Source: Morinoia aosen (lineage: Eukaryota; Arthropoda; Malacostraca; Amphipoda; Talitridae). From it: a stretch of DNA of 64,000 nt. Each line of letters begins with the position of its first letter. Positions within the stretch are counted from its first letter, which is position 1. The position numbers and the translations under genes were made by a program. The stretch is from NCBI GenBank assembly GCA_030386875.1, contig CM059564.1, positions 70,327,436 through 70,391,435 on the forward strand, in the 5' to 3' direction. Below the pieces are notes generated by a model. The model was not told where the DNA came from, did no database searches, and saw only the letters and a program-made list of their open reading frames with translations. This document shows positions 23,951 to 35,493 of this stretch, piece after piece.

Positions 23951-25756
23951 TTTATTGAAATTATAAATAATTTTGTAATCATAGTTTTAAAATGCAATAT
24001 GTACTACACTTTATGGCTACTTGACTGCTTATTTTGCTTATAAATAATTGTGTCAGAAATAGAATAACAAAAAGGAAAACAATTATTGTTACCCTTTTTG
24101 AACGTTGTTAAAATAAACCTACTCTGTCACAACATATTGTTTCCTTGTTTTAATGAATAGTTTCACTGTCATCCATTTTGCTTGGTGTCGCTATAATTTG
24201 TCGTTGTTGTTATTTTTTGCGACACTGTCTCTATATTTCTATTCCCTGTTATATTCATTGGTTCGTCGTTGTTAAATTTGCAGTTCGTCGGTACATTTTG
24301 AAAGAATGTGGTTATAAAATGAGCAAAGGTGTATGTTGCTATGCGGTGTGGCGTTTCTTAACCTAGGTGATAGAACAATTTTTGTGATGGTAAACAGGAA
24401 AAGTGTGAAATTTGCTCTGCGTGCTGAAATAACCTCGCTAACTTGATTTTCAATAATGTTCATTGTTCGCGGAAAATTATTACTTGGTTAGGAGCAAACC
24501 CATTAATTTAATACATGATAACGATGATCGTTGGCACAAATATTTGTTCCTCGAGTATAAAAAAACTGTGGAAATGGATAATCGTTGAAAACATTGTTTG
24601 TTTAGCGCAGAACGTTGTAATACCACACGCCAGCTAACAAACAGGGGGAATGAGCTCAGGGAGTAAGGCGGTGTACGTGGAGAATGAATGGAAGGCTTAA
24701 AACGGAAAGTTTTCTTCGCGAGGGCTAATAGAGGCAATTTATGAGCTTTCAGTACGTTGAGAAAGTCATTGCAATGAGGGTTTTATAATCAGAAATCATT
24801 GGGAAGGTAAAAGTACACTGGGTATAGAAGAGCACACGGAGGAACTCTGGAAAGAAGTTGGAACAAATTATGCTGGGGTTTGCAGTAGCTCCGGGCATTG
24901 TGAGCTGCTCGTCACGGGGGTCACACAACTATAGGGAGTAACTTTTTAGGACAGTAAAAACCATGCAGAAGAACATGAGTGTGGGAAAAGGTAAATACAA
25001 ATAGATTTATGAAATTGTTTGGCTGAATTTTCTGAAATATTAGTCACCCTAAGGTGGTGTTGATAATTTTAAGTCAAGTCAAGCAAGCTCGATTTCCCTC
25101 AGTCTGAACTTTGGCATTAAGGAGCCAGAGTTTGCACCAATAGAAAAATAGAATATGATCTGATTTTAGTGAAATGAAACCTTTGATGTTGAATATTTAT
25201 AAATTGAGTGATTTCAGACACGCAATAACTTAAAAATGCTATTGAATGATACTCACGTCAACACTTTCATGAAAAGACGTATTCACATGAAAAATGAGCT
25301 TGGCCCGGCATAACGCGCTTTTGTTTTAGCAAATATTTGCTGCGATTCTGGGATATCTATGCTAGTAGGCTTTGCTATGGGTCAGTTACACTGAATATTC
25401 ATATATACTCACCATCTTCTTGAATACGAATTCGGTCATAAGCGTCGCCCCATAAAACTCCAGTTTTCTTTGTTTATTCACGAACAAAATTTCTTCGCCG
25501 TTCAGGCTAGCTTACCTTATTGATATTTATTTGGTCCTTAGCTTTAAAAATTACGAATAAATTGAAATAAAAGATTATCTGATATTCTACAATGATGTTA
25601 TCACTTGGAGTACATACGCCAATAAAGCCGAAGATATGCATGTGTATATCGTACCTAAAAATTGGATTGAGTTTGAATCAAAAGAACTTAAGTCGTTTTA
25701 ATCGTAAGCTCAGAATTTTCAACTCTGTTAAATTTTAAATGAATAAATTTGAACGC

Positions 25757-26011
25757 TTATAAAATTCTTACAGTGGCGCAAGGGTGGGTTCCGATCAAGG
25801 AGATGGCTATTGCTTGTAAGAAGATGACGAATGGAAGTAACTCATAACCTGAAATGTTCTTTGCGATCTCAAGATGTTGGCAGCGAGTTAGATAGATGGG
25901 AGCATTACTGGGCCTCGCTGTCAGAATAGCAGCTACTGGATATAAATCCTCAATCACCGCAAGTTGACGCGAGGTATAATTATCAGCGACTTTAATTTCA
26001 ACATATGACAT
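25757..26011 (-). other. Possible chemoreceptor-like exon on the opposite strand
   Basis: An 84-codon frame contains LTRCQHLEIAKNISGYELLP followed by FVIFLQAIAISLIG. This loosely resembles the insect odorant-receptor pattern around the penultimate membrane segment (HQ-x-x-L, then a hydrophobic run with F-L-Q). A donor-like ACT|GTAAGA lies at about 25774-25766 on the minus strand. No neighbouring exons were found. It may be chance; kept as a low-confidence candidate only. Confidence 0.22.
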
Positions 26012-27216
26012 GGATCAACAATGCAACATTTCCTATTAATAGTATTTGAAACGAAATGTATTTATGTCGACGGGGTGCCAGTCTGATCTGTTCTGGAATT
26101 GTGATTCAAACTTTACCAGGTAGTAGCCCGTGCATCATTTTCGACAACCTACAACTGTGCCAACACTTAGACAAGGAAGAATGACCAAATATCTTTATCT
26201 GACAGTATTCCCGAAATTTTATTCTCGCTTTGGCATACAGTGTCATTGGAAAGTCTTTCTTTCGCTACATGGAAGGTTGAAATTTACTGAAATATGCGCC
26301 AATTGCAGAAGTATTTTGCAACTAATTTTTGGAGCACGTTTTTTATTCAACGATGAACGATGCAGTAGATCTACACTTGATTTGCTGTTTTATAGGTTAA
26401 GGAGATAACAGCAGTTCATTTTTAATTAAAATATTTCCTACTAACTAGTTAAATTACTTAGAGGAAAGTATCGAAGGAAATAGGTTAACAGTGGTTTTAA
26501 TATTTTCAGTGTCAATATACATATGTTCTTCAGAAAAACTGACAACTACAGATCAAGTGTATTACTTCGAATCACGTGGCACTGTAACATAATCTTCGTG
26601 ATAGCAAAAGATGGTAAATTCAGTGATGTGAACGAATTTACAGTCATATGTTACAATTTTTTGAGGTTATTAAGCACTAGTGCAGCAGAAGCTTTATTGC
26701 TTTATTCGTATGTTTCCCCCCACATTCACTTGTTTTCTGTTCCAGACGTGGGTTACTTGAACGGTTAAACATGAGCAGTGAACTGCAGTTATCTAAGGAA
26801 CAAAATAAACTTTATTGTTTATCCTTCTAGCGCCACTGCTTGTTAATAAATCGCACGTACTTGCGCTCGCGCTCGCACCTCATTCTTCTTTAAATTATTT
26901 TGGAGTGTACAAGTGACGCAGGTTATAAGTTTTCACGTACTTCCTTCTAAAATAAAGTTATTTAGGTTTGGTATTCTGGTGAATTGTTGTTACTTTCCTT
27001 ATGAAGGTAAACTCGCTACTCATTTCCTCTTTTTGAGCCTTCATTTCATTATTTTTACAAATTTCATCTTTGTGCCATTCTGCCCATCTCTCGTAGAGAG
27101 TTGGGTTCCCCTCATATGACGAAGCACTATAAAGCGACTTAATTTCAGACTTTTAAAACTTTCCTCTCCAGTACTGTCCCTTCAATGAGCATAAACTGTG
27201 TCGTTATAACCAACAG

Positions 27217-27327
27217 ATCGTCTCTTTCGTCGCTACCTATGTGGTGATCTTCATGCAGTTCGCGCTCAGTGAGAACAACAGCGCGAGAGGGACCTGCTGC
27301 AATTGCACGGCTTCGGTATATAATTGA
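27217..27327 (+). CDS. Gustatory receptor family protein, exon 4 (TM7, residues 407-442, stop)
   Basis: Terminal exon after a CCAACAG acceptor, phase 0. It encodes IVSFVATYVVIFMQFALSEN and 16 more residues, then TGA at 27325. TYVVIFMQF is the signature of Gr TM7, T-Y-h-h-h-h-h-Q-F, the most conserved motif in the family. Joined to exon 3 (ending RSKIVN) it gives the expected spacing. The tail after Q-F is longer than in many Grs. The polypyrimidine tract before the acceptor is weak. All three introns near the C-terminus are phase 0, as is ancestral for the insect Gr family. Confidence 0.85.
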   Translation: MVSFVATYVVIFMQFALSENNSARGTCCNCTASVYN

Positions 27328-27410
27328 AGTTATTTCACGCCCGTGCGAATACAACCGTGCAAACATTCTACGTATGTTTCGCCTTTAGTTTTTTCTGAGA
27401 CAAGAAAACT

Positions 27411-27416
27411 ATTAAA
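27411..27416 (+). promoter_or_regulatory. Candidate polyadenylation signal of the Gr gene (ATTAAA)
   Basis: ATTAAA 84 bases after the Gr stop codon, followed by a C/T-rich stretch. ATTAAA is the commonest variant of AATAAA. A single hexamer is weak evidence. Confidence 0.3.
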
Positions 27417-28328
27417 ATTCCCCCCTCTCTCCTCCTTCGCGAATTGGAATTATTGTACCTTATAGGAGAGTCTTATTGGAGCACAAGGCTTAACTTGAGT
27501 AGATGATTATGAGTGAGCCAGGTGGACACTAAGCGACCCCGAGTGAGTGATAAAGCCAACTTAAAACATTCACGAGGAAATTAACTAGAAAAAAAAAATC
27601 TGATGAGGAAAACAGCAGATTCACTGAAACCAATCCCAGTTCATCAGTTGGTAGTTTTTCACTAAATTTGATAAATCAAAGTTTCCTTTTCCGTATGTTC
27701 CGACAATTTACACCTTCAATATTTCTCAGGTTATGGTTAGACACTTCCCTAAACCCTTATTAAATATTCATCAATGAAATTTTGAAAAGGTTGAGTCGGA
27801 GTCGCAAATTTATTCCTCCGACTCCGCAACCCTGGTTGTGGTGAAATGAGTTGTTAAAATATTTCTTGCAACTAATACATTCTTCTTTACACTTTATTCA
27901 ATATTGTTCCCCTGAAAAAATTTGTTCGTTTCATTTTCCTTTTCTAGTTGCGAGAAAAATTAAAAAAATTACAGAGTTTTTACTACGTAGGTAATGTTCA
28001 TCCTGTTAACATGAAAGATTATATCAAAAAACCTGCGTTTTTTTCGTAATTTCAGAGAGAGATTCAAACCGGTTGAATATTTTGTTCAGTATTTCATGAC
28101 GTCAAGTAGAAGCCAGTAAATGCATTGGAGAAATATGTACCATGGTTTCTCAAGGAAAATTATTAAAGTTACAATTAATTTCAGTGGGAGTCTTTACAAA
28201 CCTGAGTATGCTTTTTGTAATCAAGTAAAGAACTCTGAAGGATCTAGCACAATTTATAAAAATGGATATTATTGAGTTTCCATTTTTCAAAATTTTTGTG
28301 ATCAGCAAAGACAAAATTAATTTTTTGA

Positions 28329-28369
28329 CCCAAGCTTTCGGCTAGATTAGCTCTAGCCGTCATCAGGGG
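28329..28369 (-). ncRNA. Hammerhead-like hairpin motif, site B
   Basis: Minus strand: CCC, CUGAUGA, stem CGGCUA/UAGCCG around a 9-base loop, AAAGCUU, GGG pairing with CCC. Same plan as site A with different stem sequence. The G of the GAAA core is used in stem II here, so the match to a catalytic hammerhead is imperfect. It is followed by AT-rich sequence, as at a retroelement 3' end. Confidence 0.3.
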
Positions 28370-30709
28370 AACGATGTAATTTTAAACAAAACCTCTTATG
28401 GTATCCGCGGGTATCTAGTATACAAAACATTTTTTTAAATTTTAACAATTGAGATATTATTGAGTGTGCAAAATCCTTCGCCACGAAGTGACGAACGCCC
28501 TATTTCACCATGTGAGAAAGGTTTCCGAGCAGCCGCAGAGAGTAAAGCTTTAGCAACTTAATATTCGATACAACAATGTTGTTTGAATTCTAATATCATT
28601 TGATTTACTTTTTTTATGTGAATCTTGATACCCGAAAAATCTCTTGTTTCATGTCACAATTTTTATCTGAATTATTTATTTAGAACTTCCATCTGTCACA
28701 GTTAAGTTTTTCCAGTTAAAAAAGTCAAGCTTCATGTGTCCGATATTACTTTTTAACCACCACTGTAAATTTCTGGAGGACCGACTGACTTGAAAAGTCA
28801 TACGTATGATTAACAGTTTAAAATTTGGGACGATTTTGAGTGAATACTCTAAAAAACCAGTGTACATCTACAGATGGTATTATTGGAGATAAAGTTATCT
28901 GTTATTTAGTTAAAATATGTATTTTTTCAACCGAAGAAAAATTTTAGATTTTTGTTTCACCTAGTACCTTTTTTCACAGCATATTCTCTCAAGCAGGAAA
29001 ATGTGTAAAAATTTAAGGTGAACCGATTTCTCGTCATAAATCAATTATGTTTCATTCTTCCTTTACCAACGATACATTCGATTGTTCCAATATTTATGGA
29101 GTCCATTTGTGTACACCAACGAGATAAATGGGGTGACGTTGGTGATCTGTGTGAGTATAATAGAATATCTCAAATGTTGGAATCATGCAGGAATAACACT
29201 GTTCCGGTCGATCAAATTGTGCTGGAAATCAACAAAAAACAAAGCTCATAATCTCACGACCGCACACCTTTTCGATTCACTCTAGTGTGGAAGAATATGT
29301 AAGGTTCGGGAAAAAAATGCGTGTGATCGGAAAATATTATGTTTACCAATATTTCATGCCCCCCAACGTAGGTTTCATCACGTTAATGCGGTAAATACTT
29401 TGCAAGTATTCATAAAGCTTTGATAATTATTGTTTGGATTTGAATATTGAAGAGATTTCTTTCGATGGTGATCAGCGCAGCATTACGAGTATTTTCGATT
29501 TATTAATGATTTATACAAGATATTAGTTTATACCCGTTCCTTACAGATTTTTTAAATAAACATTTGATCATTATAGGATGGAATCAAGTTCGTTGATATG
29601 GATTTTAGATTTCAACTTTTAAGAGGACTCAAGACAAAATAAATTTTCGAAACTTAGGATTTTCGCACACATGGATTCAATCGTTAAAAGAGACGAGAAC
29701 AAATACCTTACATGAATGTTTCGCCCTCGTTGTAGCATAAAAGTTTTTCCATTGACCTATTGCACAGTGTTTTGCTGAACCATAACGATATTTAATTGAT
29801 TTTATGTATCTTGATTATCTCAGATTTAATCAGAGATGATTATCCCAAATTTAATCATAGAAGATGTCTGACAGGAATATTTTTCGATCCAAAGCCTTTG
29901 GAAACCAAACATCTGAAATATGAGGGACATGTTTCCCAGAGGGCTCGAATTATGAATCGATGTAGTATAAAAATAAACCTGCGAGAGCACTTCGCCCGAT
30001 TACAGAGTAAGACATCAATAACTCAGATTAATTACGCTTTGAAGTTGTGTACTTTCATTGCAAGTGTCTGTGTGTCTCCTTAGCTTCAGTCTCGTGAGCA
30101 CAATAAAAAGTGTATCAAACCTTCGTACATTCACCGAAGCTGATCTTCATCTAACATTTTCGCCTGACATTGGACGATCAATTTTTGAGTGAAGGAGAGA
30201 TGGTTCATGTATGTTCATCTGTAACAATGATGGGAAACGAGAACTTGGACAGTTTCAAAAATTTGTTATTAGAAGTTTCTGAAGAATGAAGCCGTGAAAA
30301 ATAGATAATGAAAATATATATTTTACATGAGTGTAGATCTAAATGAGTTTTAAACATGTAATTTCACCTCGTTTCGACGACTGTAAATGAAAATTTGCAG
30401 GTAGAGGATAAAATGAAATGTGAAGTAGGGTTATGAGAACAATTTAGGGTTGGCTTTACATAACCCTGTCTTAATGCCCTACAAGCCACCTAAGCGAATG
30501 GGATTTTTAAAAGATGTGAAAGGTCACATTATTTACCCAATGCAAAAGGCAGCTATAGGATTGCTTCCATGAACCAAATTGCTTTCTAAGCACTTGAGGT
30601 TACATTGCAAATTAATGGAATAAAATGGAACCGCGAAATATTTTCCGAACCGTAAAAATATTTCAGAAGGAAGTTCACGAAGCATATTATAATCTGCCAG
30701 GAGAACCTC

Positions 30710-31036
30710 TGTAATTTCTTGGAATTTCAGCAAGATATAAGGTATACTGGACAGCACTTGTAGATCGGTTAGCCTAGCCGTAAACTAGGCAAGAGGATAG
30801 CAAAACGAACAGCAGGACTACTGGAATTGTACTGATCTTAAGTTCACACAGCTTGCTCTTAAGTCTAGTTCGAACAATGAACTTCCGCCCGGCAGTAGGC
30901 GCGCTTCCGACCTATCCGGCGCTTGTAAATACCAGGCGCGCATCGGCGGTTCCGCCGGAAACTCCGAGCGAGCGAGACTCATAAATCTCCGCAGCCGGAA
31001 CCTCCATAAATATCCCAAGAGCGTCACTATACAACA
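30710..31036 (-). repeat. Gypsy 3' LTR (327 bp)
   Basis: On the minus strand it starts TGTTGTATAGTGACGCTC and ends GAAATTACA, giving TG...CA ends. It matches 47116-47441 almost completely. A GC-rich middle part with GGCGGAACCTCCG-like blocks is shared by both LTRs. Confidence 0.95.
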
Positions 31037-31050
31037 ACTTCCCTCCCTTT
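31037..31050 (-). promoter_or_regulatory. Polypurine tract of the Gypsy element
   Basis: On the minus strand AAAGGGAGGGAAG directly precedes the 3' LTR (one T between). This is the plus-strand primer site in reverse transcription. Confidence 0.85.
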
Positions 31051-31081
31051 AGATGAATATGTGACAAAGGGAAGGAGGAAC

Positions 31082-33880
31082 TCAACAACCTATTCGTATT
31101 ACAGGTTTGGTTATTCTGCCTGATCTACGAGGTTCATTTTGCTCAGGAGAGCTGTTAACAGGCTGAAAAGCAGGAGTCTCTGCTGCTCCACTCCCGGTAG
31201 ATTCCAAACTACTGTGCAACAGCTGATTTGAATGTCTCTTCCAGATTACATTTAATGCTAATATTTGAACATGAAAGATATTAACGGCAACTTTACTAAC
31301 AATAATTCCCTTCAACCACTTGGGAACATTTCTTTAATTCAGAGCGAGAACATGATCCCCGACATCAAATTGAGTTACACACATAGGCTTAGACCTGGAC
31401 ACAGAAAATTTAGGATGAACTCTATCTTTGGAAGTAACAAATTTACGATTGTTCAGCGCAACAGAGGGAACAATTTTTGTAACACTATGCGGAATACAAT
31501 GCGATTGAAATAATGCTTTCGCTAGACGGGATTTGAACGATTCGGAAGAAGATAGTTTTTTCAACAAGTCTTTAATGACTCTTACCCCCCTCTCAGCTTG
31601 ACCATTGCTTGCTGGAGAGTAGGGCGGAGGTGTGAGGTGCTCAATGCCGTTGGAAATAAGAAAATCTTTGAAGTCTTGAGACGAAAAGTTAGAAGCATTG
31701 TCACTTACGAGCACATCACACAACCCGTTTCTGCTGAAAATCATTCTCAACGCATCGACAGTATCTGACACACTCGTGGATGGTACCACTTCACATTCAA
31801 TATATTTAGATAATGCATCTACAGCAATGAAAGCAATTTTATTCTCGTAGAAAAAGTGATCGACATGAATGCGTTCAAAAGGACGAGAAGGAGTAGGCCA
31901 TTCTAAATTTCTAGACTTAGGTTTTGCTCGATTTAATTGACATTGGGGACAACATTTTACGATGTCTTCAATAGTTTTGTCCATTCCGGGAAACCAAATA
32001 ACAGATCTGGCCAACGATTTCATGCCACAAATGCCAGGATGTCCATCATGAAATGTTTCAAGGACTAAACTACGCAGTGACTTGGGAATAAAAACCCGTT
32101 CTTTATAAAGTATGCAACCCTTCATGATGGTCATCTGAGGTAGCAGGTTCTTAAATTTTGAAAAATTGGGATCAGGTTTAGGAGGCATGCCAAACTTTAT
32201 GTATTGTTTAAGTTGGCATAGTTCGCTATCCATATCAGTATGAGTTTTTATATTTTCACACGTGACAGGAGTTTTATCAAGAGTGTTCACAGCAAAAATC
32301 ATTTCGTACGGTTCTAGCTCCCTTACAGTCGTAGGTAGTGGCAGCCTACTGAGACAATCGCTATTTACGTTACATTTGCCTTTCGAATATCTGAAAACAT
32401 AGTCAAACTGGGAGAGTCTAAGAGCCCATCTCTGAATTCGAGCGGAACAGTTGAGAGGTACACCCTTGTCATGTGCAAAAAGTTTACAAAGAGGTTTCTG
32501 ATCATTATGGATAATGAACTTAGCACCAAGTAGAAATTTTTTGAATTTCTCCACGCCAAAAACCACACTAAGGCTCTCCCTTTCAATGTTAGAGTAGTTT
32601 TGTTCCGCACTATTCAGAGATCTCGAAGCAAATTGAACCGGACACCAATCATGAGAAGGACTAACGCGTTGCATGAGTATGGCAGCAACTCCATAACCCG
32701 AACTATCAGTTTCAAGAAGAGTTTCATGGTTGGGATCAAACAACTTTAGAGGTTTATGCGAACGAAAGATGTTCTTAATTTTCTGGACACTCTCGTCCTG
32801 TTCTGGAGTCCACCGGAACTGTACATTTTTCTTAAGCAGCGAATACAGAGGATGCATGACATTAGAAAAGTTGGGTACAAAACGACTGTAGAAGTTACAC
32901 AATCCGATGAAAGCTTGCAACTGTTTGAGATTTTTAGGAACAGGAGCATTGAGAATAGCTTCTACTTTCTCAGAGTTAGGGTGAACACCCTTGTTATCGA
33001 AAACGTACCCTAGATAAGACACACGATCAGTTAGAAAGGCACATTTAGACAGATTTAAGCGAATTCCCGCGTTTTTTAGGACAGACAGGACCCTGTCAAG
33101 AACTTCCAAATGAGCATCATATGACGAGGTCAAAATGAGGAGGTCATCCTGGTACACAATGATGTTATCGATGCCAGACAGAGTCCTATTCATGAATGCT
33201 TGAAAAATGCCGGGGCTTGCACGTAGACCATAAGGTAAGTAATTGTACATGAATAGACCTTCAGAGGTGTTAATGGTCGTAACTTTCTTTGATTCTTCGT
33301 CCAACGGAATTTGCAAAAACGCGTTAGACAAATAAATTTTTTAGAAAAACTTAGCGTCTCCGATTTGAGAAATGACATCATCAATAACAGGTAGTACAGA
33401 TTGAACTGGATTCAGAAAATTATTAATGGAAGCTGAAAAATCTCCACAGATTCTCACACTGCCGTCAGACTTTAGAACATTAACGGTAGGAGATGCCCAT
33501 TGGCTATCATACACTTTTGTGATTTTGCCCATACTCTGCAAGCGTTCCAGTTCGGTTTTGACAGAGTCTCTTAGTCTTACAGGAACCGGGCGTGCTTTAC
33601 AAAATACAGGAACTGCATTAGGCAACACATCAAGATGAACTGTCTCTTTAACGTTAGACTGTGAATCAGATGACAAATATTCGTCATATTTTAACGACAA
33701 ACTTTTCGGCAAACTATGACAATCCGTTTTATTTATGGAGTCGTATTTATCAGGAATGACAATGTTTACGTTTAGTTTAGAACAAATATCTCGGCCCAGT
33801 AAGTTGATTCTATCATCCTCCACAATGAGAAACTTATGATTAAAACTAACATTATGGTACATGCCAGTTATTGAAGCTTG
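31082..33880 (-). pseudogene. Gypsy pol: reverse transcriptase, RNase H, integrase (two in-frame stops)
   Basis: One reading frame, interrupted by TAA at 33341-33343 and at 31334-31336, ending TGA at 31082. In order: RT with GKITKVYDSQWASPTVNV and the active site VYQDDLLIL; RNase H with LETDSSGYGVAAI; integrase zinc-binding HHCC (H and H in the HDGHPGICGM region, then CCPQC); and the integrase core D, D, E at HVDHF, VSDNASNF and GQAERGV. After the second stop the frame continues with a GPY/F-like KWLKGIIV and a basic C-terminus RRSGRITKP. Both stops lie at single codons in otherwise well-conserved sequence. The N-terminal end joins the protease part at 45875 across the inserted non-LTR element. 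Confidence 0.93.
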
Positions 33881-35493
33881 AGTGTGCGGAGTGCGGAGGT
33901 GAGTGCGGAGGTGAACTGATGCTCCGCGTAAACGCGGCGTCAAACATTTCAAAATGTAAGGGAACGAAACTTTCCCAAAACCCCAAACTCGAACTGAGTA
34001 TCTGTGAATGTGCTTTCTACCTCATTGAATCGCAAAAGTGAGAAACAGTAATCAAGTACAATCATTTGTGACCAATTTAATCGTGCAAAAACAGACTGGT
34101 GCTTTCTGTAAACTTTGTCTCCACTCGAAGTCTGTGTAGCGACCCTCGACCCTCGGTGTAGGCTCCCTCCCTGGTCAACCGCAACACCTGCTCCTCCCTC
34201 TTCCGCATATAGAACAAACGTACCACGAATACCAGCATGAAAACAAACAAGGTCCGATGCTCTAGCAAATTTGAATTTTGTGAAGACAAACATAAAACAC
34301 AGTGATAAATTTTTTTTGTTATTTTATCAGTTATTACAACAAAAAAAACTATGTTGAGTGTCTATGACGCTCAATTTTGACCCTTAATCCTCAAAATTGT
34401 GTTCAAATTACTTTACCAGTAAGTAACTCTGTCCTTTTATTGAGAACTTTTGGTGAAACAGTGACGTAAAAAGTGATTTAGAGAAAATATTTTCTGTAAA
34501 GGTTGAAGGTTGCAAAATGAGTGAATAAAATGTGAAACCCTGAAACAATAGAGCTCTATGAGGGCTCAGCCACGCCAAGTCTGCGCCCGCACCCCTTCCT
34601 CCCCCCAGCCTACCCTTTCCTTGTAAGAATTGCCACGCTGTATTAGTGGCTAACTTAAATCTGTGTTCACTGCTAGAACATAATTCCACAACGTAAGGCG
34701 AATTTTCAGCAATATGACGTCTTTTGGATAGCTCACCATAGCAATCTTTACACGGAAAAAAATTGTATTGATTTCTTCACAAGCAGACGAGCGAGAAACG
34801 CCAAGCTGGATCACCGCACGCATCCTGCTCAACGCCCCCCCCCCCCCCCGTCTCTGTCTACTAAACCTTCTCTTTTCCTCTACCCCTCCCCCTCTGTCTT
34901 ACGGGCGGCTTTTCTTCGTCTGGCATTAAAAGGCGGTCTTTTTCGTTTTCAAATGTGAACAAGCAATGCGATCCCTCATTCGAAAATATTTCAATGATGG
35001 CTATCTTTCTTGTCAAAAGTTAATCACCCAATTTTCAACCTCCTCTGAATAAATAAAATTAACTTTCTTTTGGTGAAATTGTGACCCACCAGTTAACTTT
35101 GGTGAACAATGACATAAAAAGTGAAAGAGGGATTACTATTATGAAACGTTGAGAAACTGAATGAGTAAAATGTGTCAACCTGCATAAGTCTGAACGTACG
35201 TCATTGTCGTCATTATTTCACGGCCGACCAACGCTCTCCCAGTTCCTCGCCTCCTTTCTCCAGCATTTAAGGGCAACTCCATTTTCTTATGTTTTTGGTG
35301 ACGTTTTTTAGGTGATGTTTTTATGGCAATATTTTCGAGTGCTTCAAATTCTAAATGAGAAGCTAGCCCTCACTCATGTGTAAACTATTACCCTTCTACC
35401 CAAGACGATCGTTACTCACTCCGTAACAGCTACACAGTGAACAAAATTTTGAATTATCTTCACCTTTATTCACTCATCCAATACAACTTCACA
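33881..35493 (+). promoter_or_regulatory. 5' UTR of the non-LTR element, with degenerate monomer repeats
   Basis: Begins with GTGCGGAG repeats and a GC-rich hairpin (CTCCGCGTAAACGCGG). TTTGGTGAAACAGTGACGTAAA at about 34449 recurs as TTTGGTGAACAATGACATAAA near 35098. Pyrimidine-rich blocks recur near 34187, 34590, 34838 (a run of C) and 35230. This looks like several diverged tandem monomers, a known arrangement for internal promoters of LINEs. Open frames on the minus strand here are chance. Confidence 0.55.

Larger units (their letters stand above)
23225..24335 (+). mobile_element. DNA-transposon-like repeat, copy B (internally deleted)
   Basis: Same block order as copy A, directly abutting it. 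It has CAGTATCACAGG at 23231, CTCGAATATCTAATTCCCGACC at about 23413, the TTCGGGATTTTGA array at 23489-23550, TCGTGGCCGGTTCAC at about 23670, and the right part with AAATAAACCTACTCTGTCAC near 24110 ending near 24335. It lacks the minisatellite and the transposase relic, so it is a non-autonomous derivative. A 229-bp retro-insertion sits at 23710-23938. Confidence 0.65.
18786..27216 (+). other. Gr intron 3 (8.43 kb), repeat-rich
   Basis: From GTAAGT to a CCAACAG acceptor. It holds a duplicated 170-bp repeat (19753 and 20340), a perfect 20-bp palindrome, two direct copies of a DNA-transposon-like repeat (about 21440-24335) with a minisatellite and a transposase relic, and a possible chemoreceptor-like exon on the opposite strand (25757-26011). 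The rest is unassigned. Confidence 0.7.
27328..30704. other. Gr 3' flank and intergenic DNA
   Basis: Unassigned sequence containing the site B hairpin (28329-28369) and chance open frames (29018-29251, 29796-30083). A possible ATTAAA polyadenylation signal for the Gr gene lies at 27411. Confidence 0.5.

Noticed and set aside
30818-31027. Repeated open frame inside the LTRs (also 47223-47507)
   Set aside because: It is LTR sequence. Its presence in both LTRs reflects their identity, not a gene.
33949-34832. Minus-strand open frames at 33949-34293, 34408-34689 and 34650-34832
   Set aside because: They lie in the 5' UTR of the plus-strand non-LTR element and show no domain.
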